Origin: Metabacillus litoralis
GTDB taxonomy: Bacteria > Bacillota > Bacilli > Bacillales > Bacillaceae
Length of the DNA stretch: 64,000 nt
Assembly: GCF_003667825.1 (NCBI RefSeq)
Contig: NZ_CP033043.1
Location: forward strand, 869,001 to 933,000
Reading direction: 5' to 3'
Shown: piece after piece, positions 9,902-19,513 of the stretch
Layout of the letters: each line of letters begins with the position of its first letter
Position numbering within the stretch: position 1 is the stretch's first letter
The notes under the pieces: generated by a model
The model's database searches: none
What the model was told of the DNA's origin: nothing
Seen by the model: only the letters and a program-made list of their open reading frames with translations
Position numbers and translations under genes: made by a program

Positions 9902-11509
9902 ATGAACGAAAAAATGATGAATACAAAAGATAAACTAACTGGGTTATGGCAAGAAAGAAGTAAAGGACAAAAAACCCTTATTATAACAGGTACCATTCTA
10001 TTTTTTGTTATAGCAGGGCTATTGACTTATTTTGTGTCAAAACCTAATTTAGTTCCTCTTTATTCTAATCTTTCTCCTGCTGAAACAGGTCAAATTAAAG
10101 AAACACTTGATGCGAAGGGTGTTCAGTCCGAAATCTCAAATAATGGTTCAACGATTATGGTACCAAAAGAGATGGTGGACACATTGATGGTTGAACTAGC
10201 AGCTGAAGGTGTTCCAAATACGGGAACAATTGACTATTCCTATTTTGGTAAGGATTCTGGATTTGGAATGACGGATAAAGAGTTTGATGTGATAAAACTT
10301 AAGGCTACTCAAACAGAACTTTCGAACTTAATGAAGGGGATAGACGGAGTTAATAATGCAAATGTCATGATTAATCTTCCAGCAGAATCTGTTTTTGTAG
10401 GTGATCAAACTGAAGGTTCATCTGCTTCAGTTGTTTTAAATTTAAAACCTGGAGCTCAATTAGATCAAGAAAAAGTTAATGCACTTTTCCACTTAGTGTC
10501 AAAAAGTGTTCCAAATCTTTCTACAGATAATATCGTCATTATGGATCAAAACTTTAACTATTATGATCTAAATAATGGTCAAAACTCTTCACCAGGTACA
10601 AGCTATGCTTCTCAGCAAGAAATTAAAGCTCAAATTGAACAAGATATTCAACGAGATGTTCAAAAGTTATTGGGTACGATGATGGGGCAAGACAAAGTTG
10701 TTGTTGCTGTAACAACAGATATTGACTTCACTCAAGAAAATCGTGAAGAAAATCTTGTATCTCCGGTAGTTGAAGGTACTGATGAAGGAATTGCGGTCAG
10801 TGTTGAAAGAATTACAGAAGCCTACACGGGAGATGGAGCAGCGGCTGGTGGAGTGAATGGAGTTGGAGAGAACGATATTCCAGCTTATGAAGCAACAGCC
10901 GGAGGCGCTGGTAACGGAGATTATGAACGTATTGAAGAAAGAGTAAATAATGAAGTAAATCGTATTAATAAACAGATTGTAGAAAGTCCATATAAAATAC
11001 GTGACTTAGGAATTCAAGTGATGGTTGAACCACCAGATCCAGAAAATCTGGATTCATTTTCACCTGAACGCGAAGAAGATATTCAACAAATATTATCAAC
11101 AATTGTAAGAACATCAATTAATAAAGAAGCTGATGCAGAGCCTTTAACGCAAGAGCAACTTGAAGAAAAAGTAGTCGTTTCTGTACAACCGTTCGATGGT
11201 AAGCAGCAACTTGCAGAAGCTGAAGCTACTCCAGTTATTCCAATTTGGATGTACATTGTAGGAGGAGTATTACTATTAGCAATCATTGTTCTTATCATTC
11301 TACTAGTTAGAAAGAAAAAGCAAGAAAATGAAGAGCTTGAAGAAGAAGAAGAAGACCTACAGGATGGACCCACATTTGATATACAAGATATCAACAACAA
11401 CGAAATTGAAACAGAAACTACAGTTCGTAAAAAGCAGCTAGAAAAAATGGCGAAAGAAAAACCAGAAGATTTTGCAAAACTGTTACGAACTTGGATTTCT
11501 GAGGAATAG
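9902..11509 (+). CDS. fliF: Flagellar MS-ring protein FliF
   Basis: FliF oligomerises in the membrane to form the MS ring. I choose the ATG at 9902 behind GGGGGA (9887-9891), giving 535 residues; an upstream in-frame ATG at 9866 would place that site inside the gene. There is a first membrane helix at about residues 29-50 (TLIITGTILFFVIAGLLTYF), a large periplasmic-type ring-building domain, a second helix near 445-470 (IPIWMYIVGGVLLLAIIVLI), and an acidic tail ending in the FliG-binding region FAKLLRTWISEE. The acidic run EELEEEEEDL follows the second helix. Confidence 0.96.
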   Translation: MNEKMMNTKDKLTGLWQERSKGQKTLIITGTILFFVIAGLLTYFVSKPNLVPLYSNLSPAETGQIKETLDAKGVQSEISNNGSTIMVPKEMVDTLMVELAAEGVPNTGTIDYSYFGKDSGFGMTDKEFDVIKLKATQTELSNLMKGIDGVNNANVMINLPAESVFVGDQTEGSSASVVLNLKPGAQLDQEKVNALFHLVSKSVPNLSTDNIVIMDQNFNYYDLNNGQNSSPGTSYASQQEIKAQIEQDIQRDVQKLLGTMMGQDKVVVAVTTDIDFTQENREENLVSPVVEGTDEGIAVSVERITEAYTGDGAAAGGVNGVGENDIPAYEATAGGAGNGDYERIEERVNNEVNRINKQIVESPYKIRDLGIQVMVEPPDPENLDSFSPEREEDIQQILSTIVRTSINKEADAEPLTQEQLEEKVVVSVQPFDGKQQLAEAEATPVIPIWMYIVGGVLLLAIIVLIILLVRKKKQENEELEEEEEDLQDGPTFDIQDINNNEIETETTVRKKQLEKMAKEKPEDFAKLLRTWISEE

Positions 11510-11520
11510 GAGGTTAACTG

Positions 11521-12537
11521 ATGGCTAGGAAAGATAATAACACATTAACAGGTAAACAGAAGGCTGCCATTCTTTTAATCTCTTTAGGACCAGAAGTATC
11601 AGCATCTGTATATAAACATTTGTCTGAAGAAGAAATCGAAAAATTAACATTAGAGATTTCAGGTGTACGAAAGGTCGATTCCGAAAAGAAAGAAGAAATT
11701 ATTGAGGAATTTCATGATATTGCAATGGCACAAGATTTTATCACCCAAGGTGGTATTGCTTACGCAAAAGAGGTACTTGAAAAGGCATTAGGTGAGGATA
11801 AAGCAACTAGCATTATCCATCGACTAACATCTTCCTTACAAGTGAAACCATTTGACTTTGCAAGAAAGGCAGATCCATCACAGATTTTAAACTTTATTCA
11901 AAATGAGCATCCTCAGACAATTGCCCTGATTCTTTCTTATTTAGAACCGACTCAATCAGGACAAATTTTATCTGAGCTTCCACAAGAACTGCAAGCTGAT
12001 GTTGCGCGAAGAATTGCTGTAATGGATAGAACAGCTCCTGAAATAATTAATGAGGTTGAACAGATACTTGAACGCAAGCTTTCATCAACAGTTACTCAAG
12101 ACTTTACACAAACTGGTGGAATTGAGGCAGTTGTTGAAGTATTAAATGGAGTGGATCGAACAACAGAAAGAACCATCCTTGATTCACTTGAGATTCAGGA
12201 TCCTGTATTGGCTGAAGAAATTAAAAAGAGAATGTTTGTCTTTGAAGACATTGTTACACTTGATAATCGTGCAATACAGCGTGTGATTAGAGATGTAGAA
12301 AACGATGATTTAATGCTTTCACTTAAAGTTGCTAGTGAAGAAGTTAGAGATGTTGTCTTTAAGAATATGTCTAAACGAATGGTTGATACGTTCAAAGAAG
12401 AAATGGAATTTATGGGACCAGTTAGACTTCGTGATGTAGAAGAGGCACAATCAAGAATTGTTGGAGTTATTAGAAGGCTTGAAGAAGCTGGTGAAATTGT
12501 CATTGCCCGTGGTGGAGGAGATGATATTATTGTCTAG
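11521..12537 (+). CDS. fliG: Flagellar motor switch protein FliG
   Basis: FliG couples ion flow through the stator to rotor torque. The 338-residue product has the N-terminal FliF-binding domain (LTGKQKAAILLISLGPEVSASVYKHL), the middle domain with the EHPQT motif (NEHPQTIALILSYL) and the C-terminal torque domain with conserved charged residues (DDLMLSLKVASEEVRDVVFKNMSKR). AGGAGG precedes the ATG. The end overlaps fliH. Confidence 0.98.
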   Translation: MARKDNNTLTGKQKAAILLISLGPEVSASVYKHLSEEEIEKLTLEISGVRKVDSEKKEEIIEEFHDIAMAQDFITQGGIAYAKEVLEKALGEDKATSIIHRLTSSLQVKPFDFARKADPSQILNFIQNEHPQTIALILSYLEPTQSGQILSELPQELQADVARRIAVMDRTAPEIINEVEQILERKLSSTVTQDFTQTGGIEAVVEVLNGVDRTTERTILDSLEIQDPVLAEEIKKRMFVFEDIVTLDNRAIQRVIRDVENDDLMLSLKVASEEVRDVVFKNMSKRMVDTFKEEMEFMGPVRLRDVEEAQSRIVGVIRRLEEAGEIVIARGGGDDIIV

Positions 12538-13288
12538 GCTTATTAAGTCTCAATTCACTAATCATCATGATGACAAAAAAACGATAGCAGTCCAGCAACT
12601 TCAGTTATTCATGCAAGATAAAGTAACTCAAGATGACCCTGAGTTATTAAAAGAATCTTCATATATTATCCAAACAGCAAGAGTAGAAGCAGAGAAGATC
12701 ATCCAATCTGCACATGAAGAGTCATCTAGAATAAAGCAGCAAATAGATGGTGAAAGAAATGAATGGCATCAAGAACGTGAACAATTAGTAGAACAGGCCA
12801 TGCAAGAGGGGCATGCAGAAGGTTTGGAACTGGGAAGACAAGAAGCACTAAGACAATATCATGCTCATATAGAAGAGTCGAAAAGAATGATCGATATGGC
12901 AAAGCATGATTATGATGAAGTTATTCAATCTGCTGAAAATACAATCTTAGAACTATCGATAAAAGTAGCAGAAAAAATTATTAGTTCTAAACTTGTTGAT
13001 TCACAGGAGAATTTTCTTCCTTTAGTAAAAAAGGGGCTTCTTGAAGTAAAAGAATATGAAAATATTAAAATACATGTTCATCCTTGTTACTACGAATTAG
13101 TGTTAAGTCAAAAAGATGAATTAAAAACATTGGTGACAAATGACACAGACTTATATGTTTATGCTAATGCAGAATTAAATGAGCAGGATTGCTTTATCGA
13201 ATCTGCTTTTGGGCGAATTGATCTAAGTATTGATACTCAATTAGAGCAATTAAAAAAGCAATTACTAGATTTACTTGATGAGAGGTGA
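12530..13288 (+). CDS. fliH: Flagellar export ATPase regulator FliH
   Basis: FliH binds and restrains the FliI ATPase and tethers it to the C ring. I choose the TTG at 12530 with GGAGGAG at 12514-12520 (9-nt spacing), overlapping fliG by 8 nt; an ATG at 12521 directly follows that site and is too close. The 252-residue product is mostly helical and charged (EAEKIIQSAHEESSRIKQQI, GHAEGLELGRQEALRQYHA), with the conserved C-terminal domain (LELSIKVAEKIISSKL, CFIESAFGRIDLSIDTQLEQ). The start is less certain than the gene. Confidence 0.9.
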   Translation: MSRLIKSQFTNHHDDKKTIAVQQLQLFMQDKVTQDDPELLKESSYIIQTARVEAEKIIQSAHEESSRIKQQIDGERNEWHQEREQLVEQAMQEGHAEGLELGRQEALRQYHAHIEESKRMIDMAKHDYDEVIQSAENTILELSIKVAEKIISSKLVDSQENFLPLVKKGLLEVKEYENIKIHVHPCYYELVLSQKDELKTLVTNDTDLYVYANAELNEQDCFIESAFGRIDLSIDTQLEQLKKQLLDLLDER

Positions 13289-13295
13289 TTTCCAA

Positions 13296-14615
13296 TTGAG
13301 AGCAGTCGATCTGATTCATACAATTGACAGTTTAGATTCCTATAAGCGTTATGGAAAAGTAAAAAGGGTAGTCGGGTTGATGATTGAATCAAGAGGACCT
13401 GAAAGCTCAATTGGTGACCTTTGTTATATTTATACCGGATCATCTAAGAAAACAAAAATTCCGGCAGAGGTTGTTGGCTTTAAAGATGAAAATGTTCTGT
13501 TAATGCCATATTTGCAAGTGACGCATATATCACCTGGAAGTATTGTTGAAGCAACGGATGAACCTTTAACAGTAAAAGTCGGCATGGGTTTGATAGGACA
13601 AGTAGTCGATGCTTTTGGATTACCTTTAAATGAATCCAATCTTCCAAAGGGCCTAGCAAGTGTACCAACTGATCAATCTCCTCCCAATCCAATGAAGCGT
13701 CCACCCATCCATGAGAAAATGGAAGTTGGAGTCCGTGTTATTGATAGCTTGTTAACGGTTGGAAAAGGTCAGCGTGTAGGTATTTTTGCTGGTAGTGGTG
13801 TTGGTAAAAGTACATTAATGGGTATGATTGCTCGAAACACAAATGCAGATTTAAATGTGATCGCGCTCATAGGTGAACGTGGACGTGAGGTAAGAGAGTT
13901 TATTGATAAAGATCTTGGACCTGAAGGATTAAAAAGATCAATTGTTGTTGTTGCCACTTCAGATCAGCCGGCTCTTATGAGGATGAAGGCGGCGTATACC
14001 GCAACTGCTATTGCTGAGTATTTTCGTGATAAAGGGTTAAATGTCATGTTTATGATGGACTCTGTTACGCGTGTGGCAATGGCACAGCGTGAAATCGGAC
14101 TTGCAGTAGGGGAACCACCAACAACAAAAGGATATACCCCATCGGTTTTTGCCATTTTGCCTAAACTATTGGAACGAACTGGTACAAATGAGCAAGGAAC
14201 AATCACTGCTTTTTATACAGTTCTTGTTGATGGTGATGATTTAAATGAACCAATCTCAGATACTGTTCGAGGTATATTAGATGGTCATATTGTATTGGAC
14301 CGACAACTCGCAAATAAAGGACAATTCCCAGCAATTAATGTTCTGAAAAGCATTAGTCGTGTTATGAATCAAATCGTTGATTCAGGACACAAAAGTTCAG
14401 CATCAAAACTACGTGATCTCCTTTCAACCTATTTGAATTCCGAAGATTTAATTAATATCGGGGCTTATAAAAGAAGTTCTTCACGGGAAATTGATGAAGC
14501 AATTAAATTTTATCCGAAAATTATTTCGTTTTTAAAGCAAAATGTTGAAGATAAAGTAACAATTGAACAAAGTATTCTTTCACTTAATCAGTTAATCGAA
14601 AAAGGTGATTTTTAA
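13296..14615 (+). CDS. fliI: Flagellum-specific export ATPase FliI
   Basis: FliI is the F1-beta-like ATPase of the flagellar type III export apparatus. The TTG at 13296 follows AGGTGAT (13283-13289) and gives 439 residues, the expected size; two earlier in-frame codons would put the site within the gene. Motifs are Walker A GIFAGSGVGKSTLMG, GERGREVREFI, the Walker B segment LNVMFMMDSVTRVAMAQREI and GEPPTTKGYTPSVFA. The 7-nt gap to fliH and the TAATG overlap with fliJ suggest translational coupling. Confidence 0.96.
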   Translation: MRAVDLIHTIDSLDSYKRYGKVKRVVGLMIESRGPESSIGDLCYIYTGSSKKTKIPAEVVGFKDENVLLMPYLQVTHISPGSIVEATDEPLTVKVGMGLIGQVVDAFGLPLNESNLPKGLASVPTDQSPPNPMKRPPIHEKMEVGVRVIDSLLTVGKGQRVGIFAGSGVGKSTLMGMIARNTNADLNVIALIGERGREVREFIDKDLGPEGLKRSIVVVATSDQPALMRMKAAYTATAIAEYFRDKGLNVMFMMDSVTRVAMAQREIGLAVGEPPTTKGYTPSVFAILPKLLERTGTNEQGTITAFYTVLVDGDDLNEPISDTVRGILDGHIVLDRQLANKGQFPAINVLKSISRVMNQIVDSGHKSSASKLRDLLSTYLNSEDLINIGAYKRSSSREIDEAIKFYPKIISFLKQNVEDKVTIEQSILSLNQLIEKGDF

Positions 14616-15058
14616 TGGTAAATCCATTTCGATTCCAAAAAATAATGGATGTTAAAGAAAATGAAAAAGAACAATCACTAGCTGAGTATAATCAATCCGT
14701 AAATGATTTTGAGGATGTAGCGAACAAATTATACGATTCTTTGAAACAAAAAGAAGTGTTAGAGGAAACAACTCTTGCGCGATTAAATAGTGGAATGTCT
14801 GTTCAGGAAATTAGACATTATCAACAATTTGTTAGCAATATCGAAAAAACAATTACTCATTATCAAAAACTGGTTCAGTTAACAAGAAACAGAATGAATG
14901 AAAAACAGATAAAGCTTATGCAGAAAAATATTGAAGTGAAAAAATACGAAAAGCTGAAAGAAAAACAGCTGGAACAGTATATTTTGGCAACAAAACATTC
15001 TGAAAACAAGCAAATGGATGATCTTTCTATCCAATCTTATATGTATCGTGGAAGTTAG
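14615..15058 (+). CDS. fliJ: Flagellar export chaperone FliJ
   Basis: FliJ is the coiled-coil stalk-like partner of FliI and an escort for export chaperones. The 147-residue product begins with FRFQKIMDVKENEKEQSLAE and is predicted to be two long antiparallel helices rich in Glu, Lys and Gln, matching the family in size and layout. Its ATG shares one base with the fliI stop codon. Confidence 0.9.
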   Translation: MVNPFRFQKIMDVKENEKEQSLAEYNQSVNDFEDVANKLYDSLKQKEVLEETTLARLNSGMSVQEIRHYQQFVSNIEKTITHYQKLVQLTRNRMNEKQIKLMQKNIEVKKYEKLKEKQLEQYILATKHSENKQMDDLSIQSYMYRGS

Positions 15059-15069
15059 GTGAAGCCAAA

Positions 15070-15675
15070 GTGGAAACTGAAACTGAAAAACAAGAATTCG
15101 GTAAATTTCAATGGTTTTTCTTTGTTATATTTATTCCGATGATTTTCACTTTAACGTTAGTCGGTGTTATTTTATCCGTAGCAGGCTTTGATGTACTAGG
15201 AAAAGCCAAATCAACATTAAAGGAAATACCTGTCGTTGAAAAATTATTCAAAGAAGAAGAAGAAACACCCGCTACTTCTCAAGTTATGAAAGAAGAAGCT
15301 CAGAAAAAAGAAATAAAGAAGCTTGAAGAAACGGTTGAGGAACAATCAGTGATGATTACCGCTCTTGAAAAGGATTTAACGAATAAAGAAAAAGAAGTTC
15401 AAACCCTCACACAAGAAATAAGCTCATTGGAAAAACAACTTGAAGAAATTAAAAATACAGAAGCAGAAACAAACAATCAAAAAAAGGATATTTCTAGCTT
15501 ATACGACAATATGAGCAGTAAGAAAGCAGCGGAGATTATTCCAAATTTATCTCAAGAAGATGCTTTGTTAATTCTTACTTCATTAGATGATAAGCAAGTT
15601 GCTGATATATTAGCAAAAATGACCGTTGAAGATGCAGTGAAATATACCGGGTTATTGTCTTCTAACGAAGAGTAG
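15070..15675 (+). CDS. ylxF: YlxF, membrane-anchored MotE/MgtE-N-like flagellar protein
   Basis: The function is not established. The 201-residue product has one N-terminal membrane helix (about residues 13-37, FFFVIFIPMIFTLTLVGVIL), a long charged coiled coil (about 60-145) and a C-terminal MgtE-N-like helical domain (MSSKKAAEIIPNLSQEDALL, LDDKQVADILAKM). This layout and the place between fliJ and fliK fit YlxF of B. subtilis and MotE-like proteins. GTG is the likely start. Confidence 0.85.
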   Translation: METETEKQEFGKFQWFFFVIFIPMIFTLTLVGVILSVAGFDVLGKAKSTLKEIPVVEKLFKEEEETPATSQVMKEEAQKKEIKKLEETVEEQSVMITALEKDLTNKEKEVQTLTQEISSLEKQLEEIKNTEAETNNQKKDISSLYDNMSSKKAAEIIPNLSQEDALLILTSLDDKQVADILAKMTVEDAVKYTGLLSSNEE

Positions 15676-15690
15676 AAGGGAGGTGGAAAT

Positions 15691-17082
15691 GTGAAAATCG
15701 CAAATTTGTTTGATATTCAAAGCTTTTCACAAAAAAGGACGAATCAGAGCAGTACTGGAAGTAGCTTTAAAGATATTATAGGTTCTGTACAACAACAATC
15801 TCGACATGAACAGCCAACTGCTGTAACCCCTAAACAAGATGTACAACAAAAGGAGTTATTAACAGAAGTTAAGAATGAGATAAAAGAAATTCTAGGGAAT
15901 CAGCTAAGTAAAGACTCAACCACTAACGATCTATCTGAAGAAGATCTTTCAAGTATACAAACAAGTATGAATGAGCTGTTAAATGAGTTTACTTCATTAG
16001 AAGACTTACTAAACTCAACAGATAAACTTCCTTTTGGGATTAGTGTCTTAGCCTTAGCTATAAAAATAGAAGATATCGCTAAAACGGACGGTTCCGTTGG
16101 CATGTCTAATATAATGGAAAAGCTACATGCACTATTAGAAAGTGAGTTCCCAAGCTTTTCTCCAGCGGATGACCTTAACGTCGATGATATGTTTTTTGCA
16201 CTAGAAAATATGAGTAAGGAAGATAAAGCTTTATTGGAAGGTCAAATGATTATTAGCAAAGCAAGTGAACAAGTTTTAGATGATTTACGCTATTATAGTA
16301 AACTCCTAAGCTTAATGGAAAACCCTTCCGAAGCAAATTATGCCAAAAATTTTCTTAAAGACTCTCTATTAGCTGATTCTGATGTAGCTGATCACTTAAA
16401 ACAGATACTCACATCAGATGATTTATCTAAAGTTAAAGAACTACTGACAAAGCTAATGACTGTAGTCGATTCAGCAGAAAATACGGATCAAAATAATTCA
16501 TTTAATAAAGAGTTAGTTGCTAGTCAACATAACTCAGGTCTTTCATTAAATTCAGTTTCTGTTCCAGAAGAAACCTTTACAATTCAATTAGACAAATTCG
16601 TACAAAAAGATCAGTTTATGACCGTTGCTGAAAATAAAAATACAAATATATTAACTTCGACTAAAGAAGAATTCACAAATAAAATGATCGAGTTGCTGAA
16701 AAATAGTAGACTCTCTCAATTTAACAATGGTACAAGCCGTTTAGTTATAAATTTGACTCCAGAGCATCTTGGGTCCATTACAATCAGAATTGTTCAACAG
16801 CAGAATGGTGAAATGGTTGCGAAAATCATTGCTGCCACACAATCAGCAAAAGAATTGTTAGAACATAGTGGATCTCAGCTAAGGCAGGCATTACCAAATG
16901 TAAATATAGAGTTTGAGAGATTTGAAGTTTTTACTGATGATTCCTCTAAATTCCTAAGAGAAAATAAAGACCCTAAACAAGGAAAAGAACAAAACAATCA
17001 AAATGCAAATTCCGATCAAGAAGAACAAAATAATGTGAACTTTAAAGATTCACTAAATGATGCATTAAACATTTCAATTTAA
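15691..17082 (+). CDS. fliK: Flagellar hook-length control protein FliK
   Basis: FliK is secreted during hook growth and signals FlhB to switch export specificity when the hook is complete. The 463-residue product has a variable, low-complexity N-terminal ruler and the conserved C-terminal hook-length domain (about 345-415) with LVINLTPEHLGSITIRI, LLEHSGSQLRQALPNVNIEF and FERFEVF, then an Asn/Gln-rich tail. A GTG start at 15691 follows GGGAGGTGG. It is followed by the hook scaffold flgD and the unusually long hook gene flgE. Confidence 0.93.
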   Translation: MKIANLFDIQSFSQKRTNQSSTGSSFKDIIGSVQQQSRHEQPTAVTPKQDVQQKELLTEVKNEIKEILGNQLSKDSTTNDLSEEDLSSIQTSMNELLNEFTSLEDLLNSTDKLPFGISVLALAIKIEDIAKTDGSVGMSNIMEKLHALLESEFPSFSPADDLNVDDMFFALENMSKEDKALLEGQMIISKASEQVLDDLRYYSKLLSLMENPSEANYAKNFLKDSLLADSDVADHLKQILTSDDLSKVKELLTKLMTVVDSAENTDQNNSFNKELVASQHNSGLSLNSVSVPEETFTIQLDKFVQKDQFMTVAENKNTNILTSTKEEFTNKMIELLKNSRLSQFNNGTSRLVINLTPEHLGSITIRIVQQQNGEMVAKIIAATQSAKELLEHSGSQLRQALPNVNIEFERFEVFTDDSSKFLRENKDPKQGKEQNNQNANSDQEEQNNVNFKDSLNDALNISI

Positions 17083-17093
17083 GGAGGCTGCTT

Positions 17094-17525
17094 ATGTCTG
17101 TATCTATAGATCCGAGCTTATTATTGTCGAACAATACAAAAACTCGTAATTCTGGATCCAATCTTGGAAAAGATGAATTTTTAAAAATACTTATGACACA
17201 ACTTCAAAACCAAGATCCATTAAATCCGATGGAAGATAAAGAATTTATTTCACAGATGGCTAACTTTTCATCACTTGAACAGATTACCAACATGAATTCC
17301 TTAATGCAAAAGTTTTTAGATACACAAAAAACAACCGATTCTATTTTAAAATATTCAGAGATGATTGGTAAATCTATTGAATGGTCAGATTCAGGTGCTG
17401 AAGAGGCTGTACAAACTGGAGTTGTAAAAGCAATCAAACAAAAAAACAATAGCATAATTCTTGAACTTGATAATGGGAAAGAAATTACGAGTGATTTAGT
17501 AACAAAAATCAGCCAGCCTGAGTAA
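17094..17525 (+). CDS. flgD: Hook assembly scaffold FlgD (YlxG)
   Basis: FlgD caps the growing hook and directs FlgE assembly. The 143-residue product carries the conserved N-terminal domain LGKDEFLKILMTQLQNQDPL, then NPMEDKEFISQMANFSSLEQ, and a short C-terminal part (QKNNSIILELDNGKEI). It is of the short Bacillus type, lacking the large C-terminal domains of enterobacterial FlgD. AAGGAGG precedes the ATG. Confidence 0.95.
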   Translation: MSVSIDPSLLLSNNTKTRNSGSNLGKDEFLKILMTQLQNQDPLNPMEDKEFISQMANFSSLEQITNMNSLMQKFLDTQKTTDSILKYSEMIGKSIEWSDSGAEEAVQTGVVKAIKQKNNSIILELDNGKEITSDLVTKISQPE

Positions 17526-17537
17526 GGGGGTGTGTTG

Positions 17538-17912
17538 ATGATGACGTTACCTATTAATCCTGTTACTTCACAAACATTAGATGCAATGAAATCCAGAACT
17601 AATGTTTTAAAATCTCAAACTTCATTTAAAGAAGTTCTTAGTGAGTTGCAAAACCCAACTTTAAAGATTAGTAAACATGCACAAGAAAGAATTCAGCAAA
17701 GAGATATACATATCTCTGATAATGATTGGAATTTGATCGAGGAAAAAGTGCAGGAGGCAAGCTATAAAGGTGTGACGGATTCACTCGTTATCTTGCAGGA
17801 TGCTGCTCTTATCGTTAGTGCAAAAAACAAAACAGTTGTTACGGCAATGAATATTGAAGAAGCGAAATCTCAAATTTTTACCAATATAAATGGAACAATT
17901 ATTATGGATTAA
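17538..17912 (+). CDS. Flagellar operon protein of the TIGR02530 type
   Basis: The function is not known. The roughly 124-residue product matches my memory of a small family found between flgD and flgE in many Firmicutes flagellar operons. The conserved part is SKHAQERIQQRDIHISDNDW followed by a C-terminal region (DSLVILQDAALIVSAKNKTV and TIIMD at the end). GTG, TTG and two ATG codons lie close together; I choose the ATG at 17538 because AAGGGGG (17524-17530) is then 7 nt away. Place and size suggest a role in hook assembly or its control, an inference. Confidence 0.8.
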   Translation: MMTLPINPVTSQTLDAMKSRTNVLKSQTSFKEVLSELQNPTLKISKHAQERIQQRDIHISDNDWNLIEEKVQEASYKGVTDSLVILQDAALIVSAKNKTVVTAMNIEEAKSQIFTNINGTIIMD

Positions 17913-17991
17913 AAGCTGGCCCTGCTAGAGGAAGCTTATGTTGTGGATCGACTGAAACAACAAAATCCAAAAAATGAGGAGAGAAAACTAA

Positions 17992-19512
17992 ATGTTACGT
18001 TCAATGTACTCAGGTATCAGTGGTATGAAAAACTTTCAAATGAAGCTAGATGTTATCGGAAATAACATCGCAAACGTTAATACTTATGGTTATAAAAAAT
18101 CACGTACAACATTTAAAGATTTAATCAGTCAGCAGATCTCAGGTGCAGGTGCAGCAAACGGTGCCCGTGGTGGAACAAACGCACAGCAAGTTGGTTTAGG
18201 TACACAGACTTCATCTATTGACGTAATTCATACAACAGGTGCGACACAAACAACAGCTAGAACACTTGATTTGGCATTATCAGGTGATGGGTTCTTTCCT
18301 GTCGCTACGATTTCTGACTTAGCTCGTGTTGGTGTTGACCGTGGAAATCAAATGGGGAACAACAAAATTACTGGAGCTATTGACCGTGCGATGAATCTTA
18401 GTTATACAAGAGCTGGAAACTTTTATATGGATGATAGAGGGTATTTAGTTACTTCTGATGGATTATTTTTAGTTGGAGAAACTGGTGAAAAAACACTTCC
18501 AACAAATGCAGCTTTTACTAAATCAAATGCAGCTTTGACTGCCATAAATAGTTTTGAAGGTTCATACAAAAAAGTTTTAGATGCTGTGAAAGTTCTCGAA
18601 AGCAAATCAAACACTCTTTTATCAGCTTACAATGAATATGAAGATGCTTTAGCGACAGGAAATAGTACCAAAATTACCTCTGCTGAAACTGCAGCGAAGA
18701 ATGCACTAAAGGATTTCACCGATTTTGTTGAAGGTAAAGCAGGTAGTAGCTATGCTGGTGCAGGCTATAATATTGCTGCCGATCAATTCAATAAACCATC
18801 TACTACTTCAGGTGCAGTAAAAGACTTAAATGATAAGATAACTGCGTATAATGGGCAAGATCCAGTGTCAGATATCATTACACCTGTGAGTACTAATGTT
18901 GAATCTCTTACTAATACTGAATACCCAACGGCAGATCCAACAGCTACAAGTGTCACATCTGATATTAGTAAGATAAAAGCACTATTAGATAAAATAACTG
19001 ATTCAAAAGTTGACCTAGACCAAGTCGCACAATCTGTTGTAACATTTGAAAACTCAGCTGAAAACCTTATAACTCCGAAATGGTCAGACGCCTTAAGTGG
19101 AGAAGCGGGCCTAATCCAAATCCCACTTGACGCGCAAAGCTTCTCAATTGGTCCAGACGGAACTGTTACATTTGTTAACAGTAGCGGTCAATTAAATGTA
19201 GCCGGTCAAATCCGCCTAGCAAACTTTGCTAACGCAGGTGGTCTTGAAAAGGCTGGCGGAAACTTATTCAGAGAATCTTCTAACTCAGGGAAAGTTGATA
19301 AAAATGCTAATGGAATTCAATTAGACGAGCTTTTCGCACCAGGTACTAACGGAGTTGCTTCTATTGTAGCCGGTGCACTTGAAATGTCAAATGTTGACTT
19401 ATCAGAAGAATTTACTGAAATGATCGTAGCTCAACGTGGGTTCCAATCAAATACAAAAATAATTACAACTTCAGACGAAATACTACAAGAACTAGTGAAC
19501 CTAAAACGTTAA
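17992..19512 (+). CDS. flgE: Flagellar hook protein FlgE, enlarged by a central insertion
   Basis: FlgE polymerises into the hook. The N-terminal axial signature (LRSMYSGISGMKNFQMKLDV, then NNIANVNTYGYKKSRTTF) and C-terminal axial signature (ALEMSNVDLSEEFTEMIVAQ, then RGFQSNTKIITTSDEILQEL) are complete. The product is 506 residues, whereas B. subtilis FlgE is about 264. The extra length is mainly between TRAGNFYMDDRGYLVTSDG (139-157) and IPLDAQSFSIGPDGTV (377-392): about residues 165-373 are Ala/Ser/Thr/Asp/Lys-rich and look helical. A smaller extra loop lies at about 104-135. The frame is intact, so I infer a surface domain, not a pseudogene. The symbol flgG has also been used for this gene. 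Confidence 0.93.
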   Translation: MLRSMYSGISGMKNFQMKLDVIGNNIANVNTYGYKKSRTTFKDLISQQISGAGAANGARGGTNAQQVGLGTQTSSIDVIHTTGATQTTARTLDLALSGDGFFPVATISDLARVGVDRGNQMGNNKITGAIDRAMNLSYTRAGNFYMDDRGYLVTSDGLFLVGETGEKTLPTNAAFTKSNAALTAINSFEGSYKKVLDAVKVLESKSNTLLSAYNEYEDALATGNSTKITSAETAAKNALKDFTDFVEGKAGSSYAGAGYNIAADQFNKPSTTSGAVKDLNDKITAYNGQDPVSDIITPVSTNVESLTNTEYPTADPTATSVTSDISKIKALLDKITDSKVDLDQVAQSVVTFENSAENLITPKWSDALSGEAGLIQIPLDAQSFSIGPDGTVTFVNSSGQLNVAGQIRLANFANAGGLEKAGGNLFRESSNSGKVDKNANGIQLDELFAPGTNGVASIVAGALEMSNVDLSEEFTEMIVAQRGFQSNTKIITTSDEILQELVNLKR

Positions 19513-19513
19513 T

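Noticed and set aside
17992..19512. flgE as a fusion of two genes or a frameshifted gene
   Set aside because: One continuous frame has both terminal hook signatures in the right order and no internal ribosome site was seen, so an in-frame insertion is the simpler reading.
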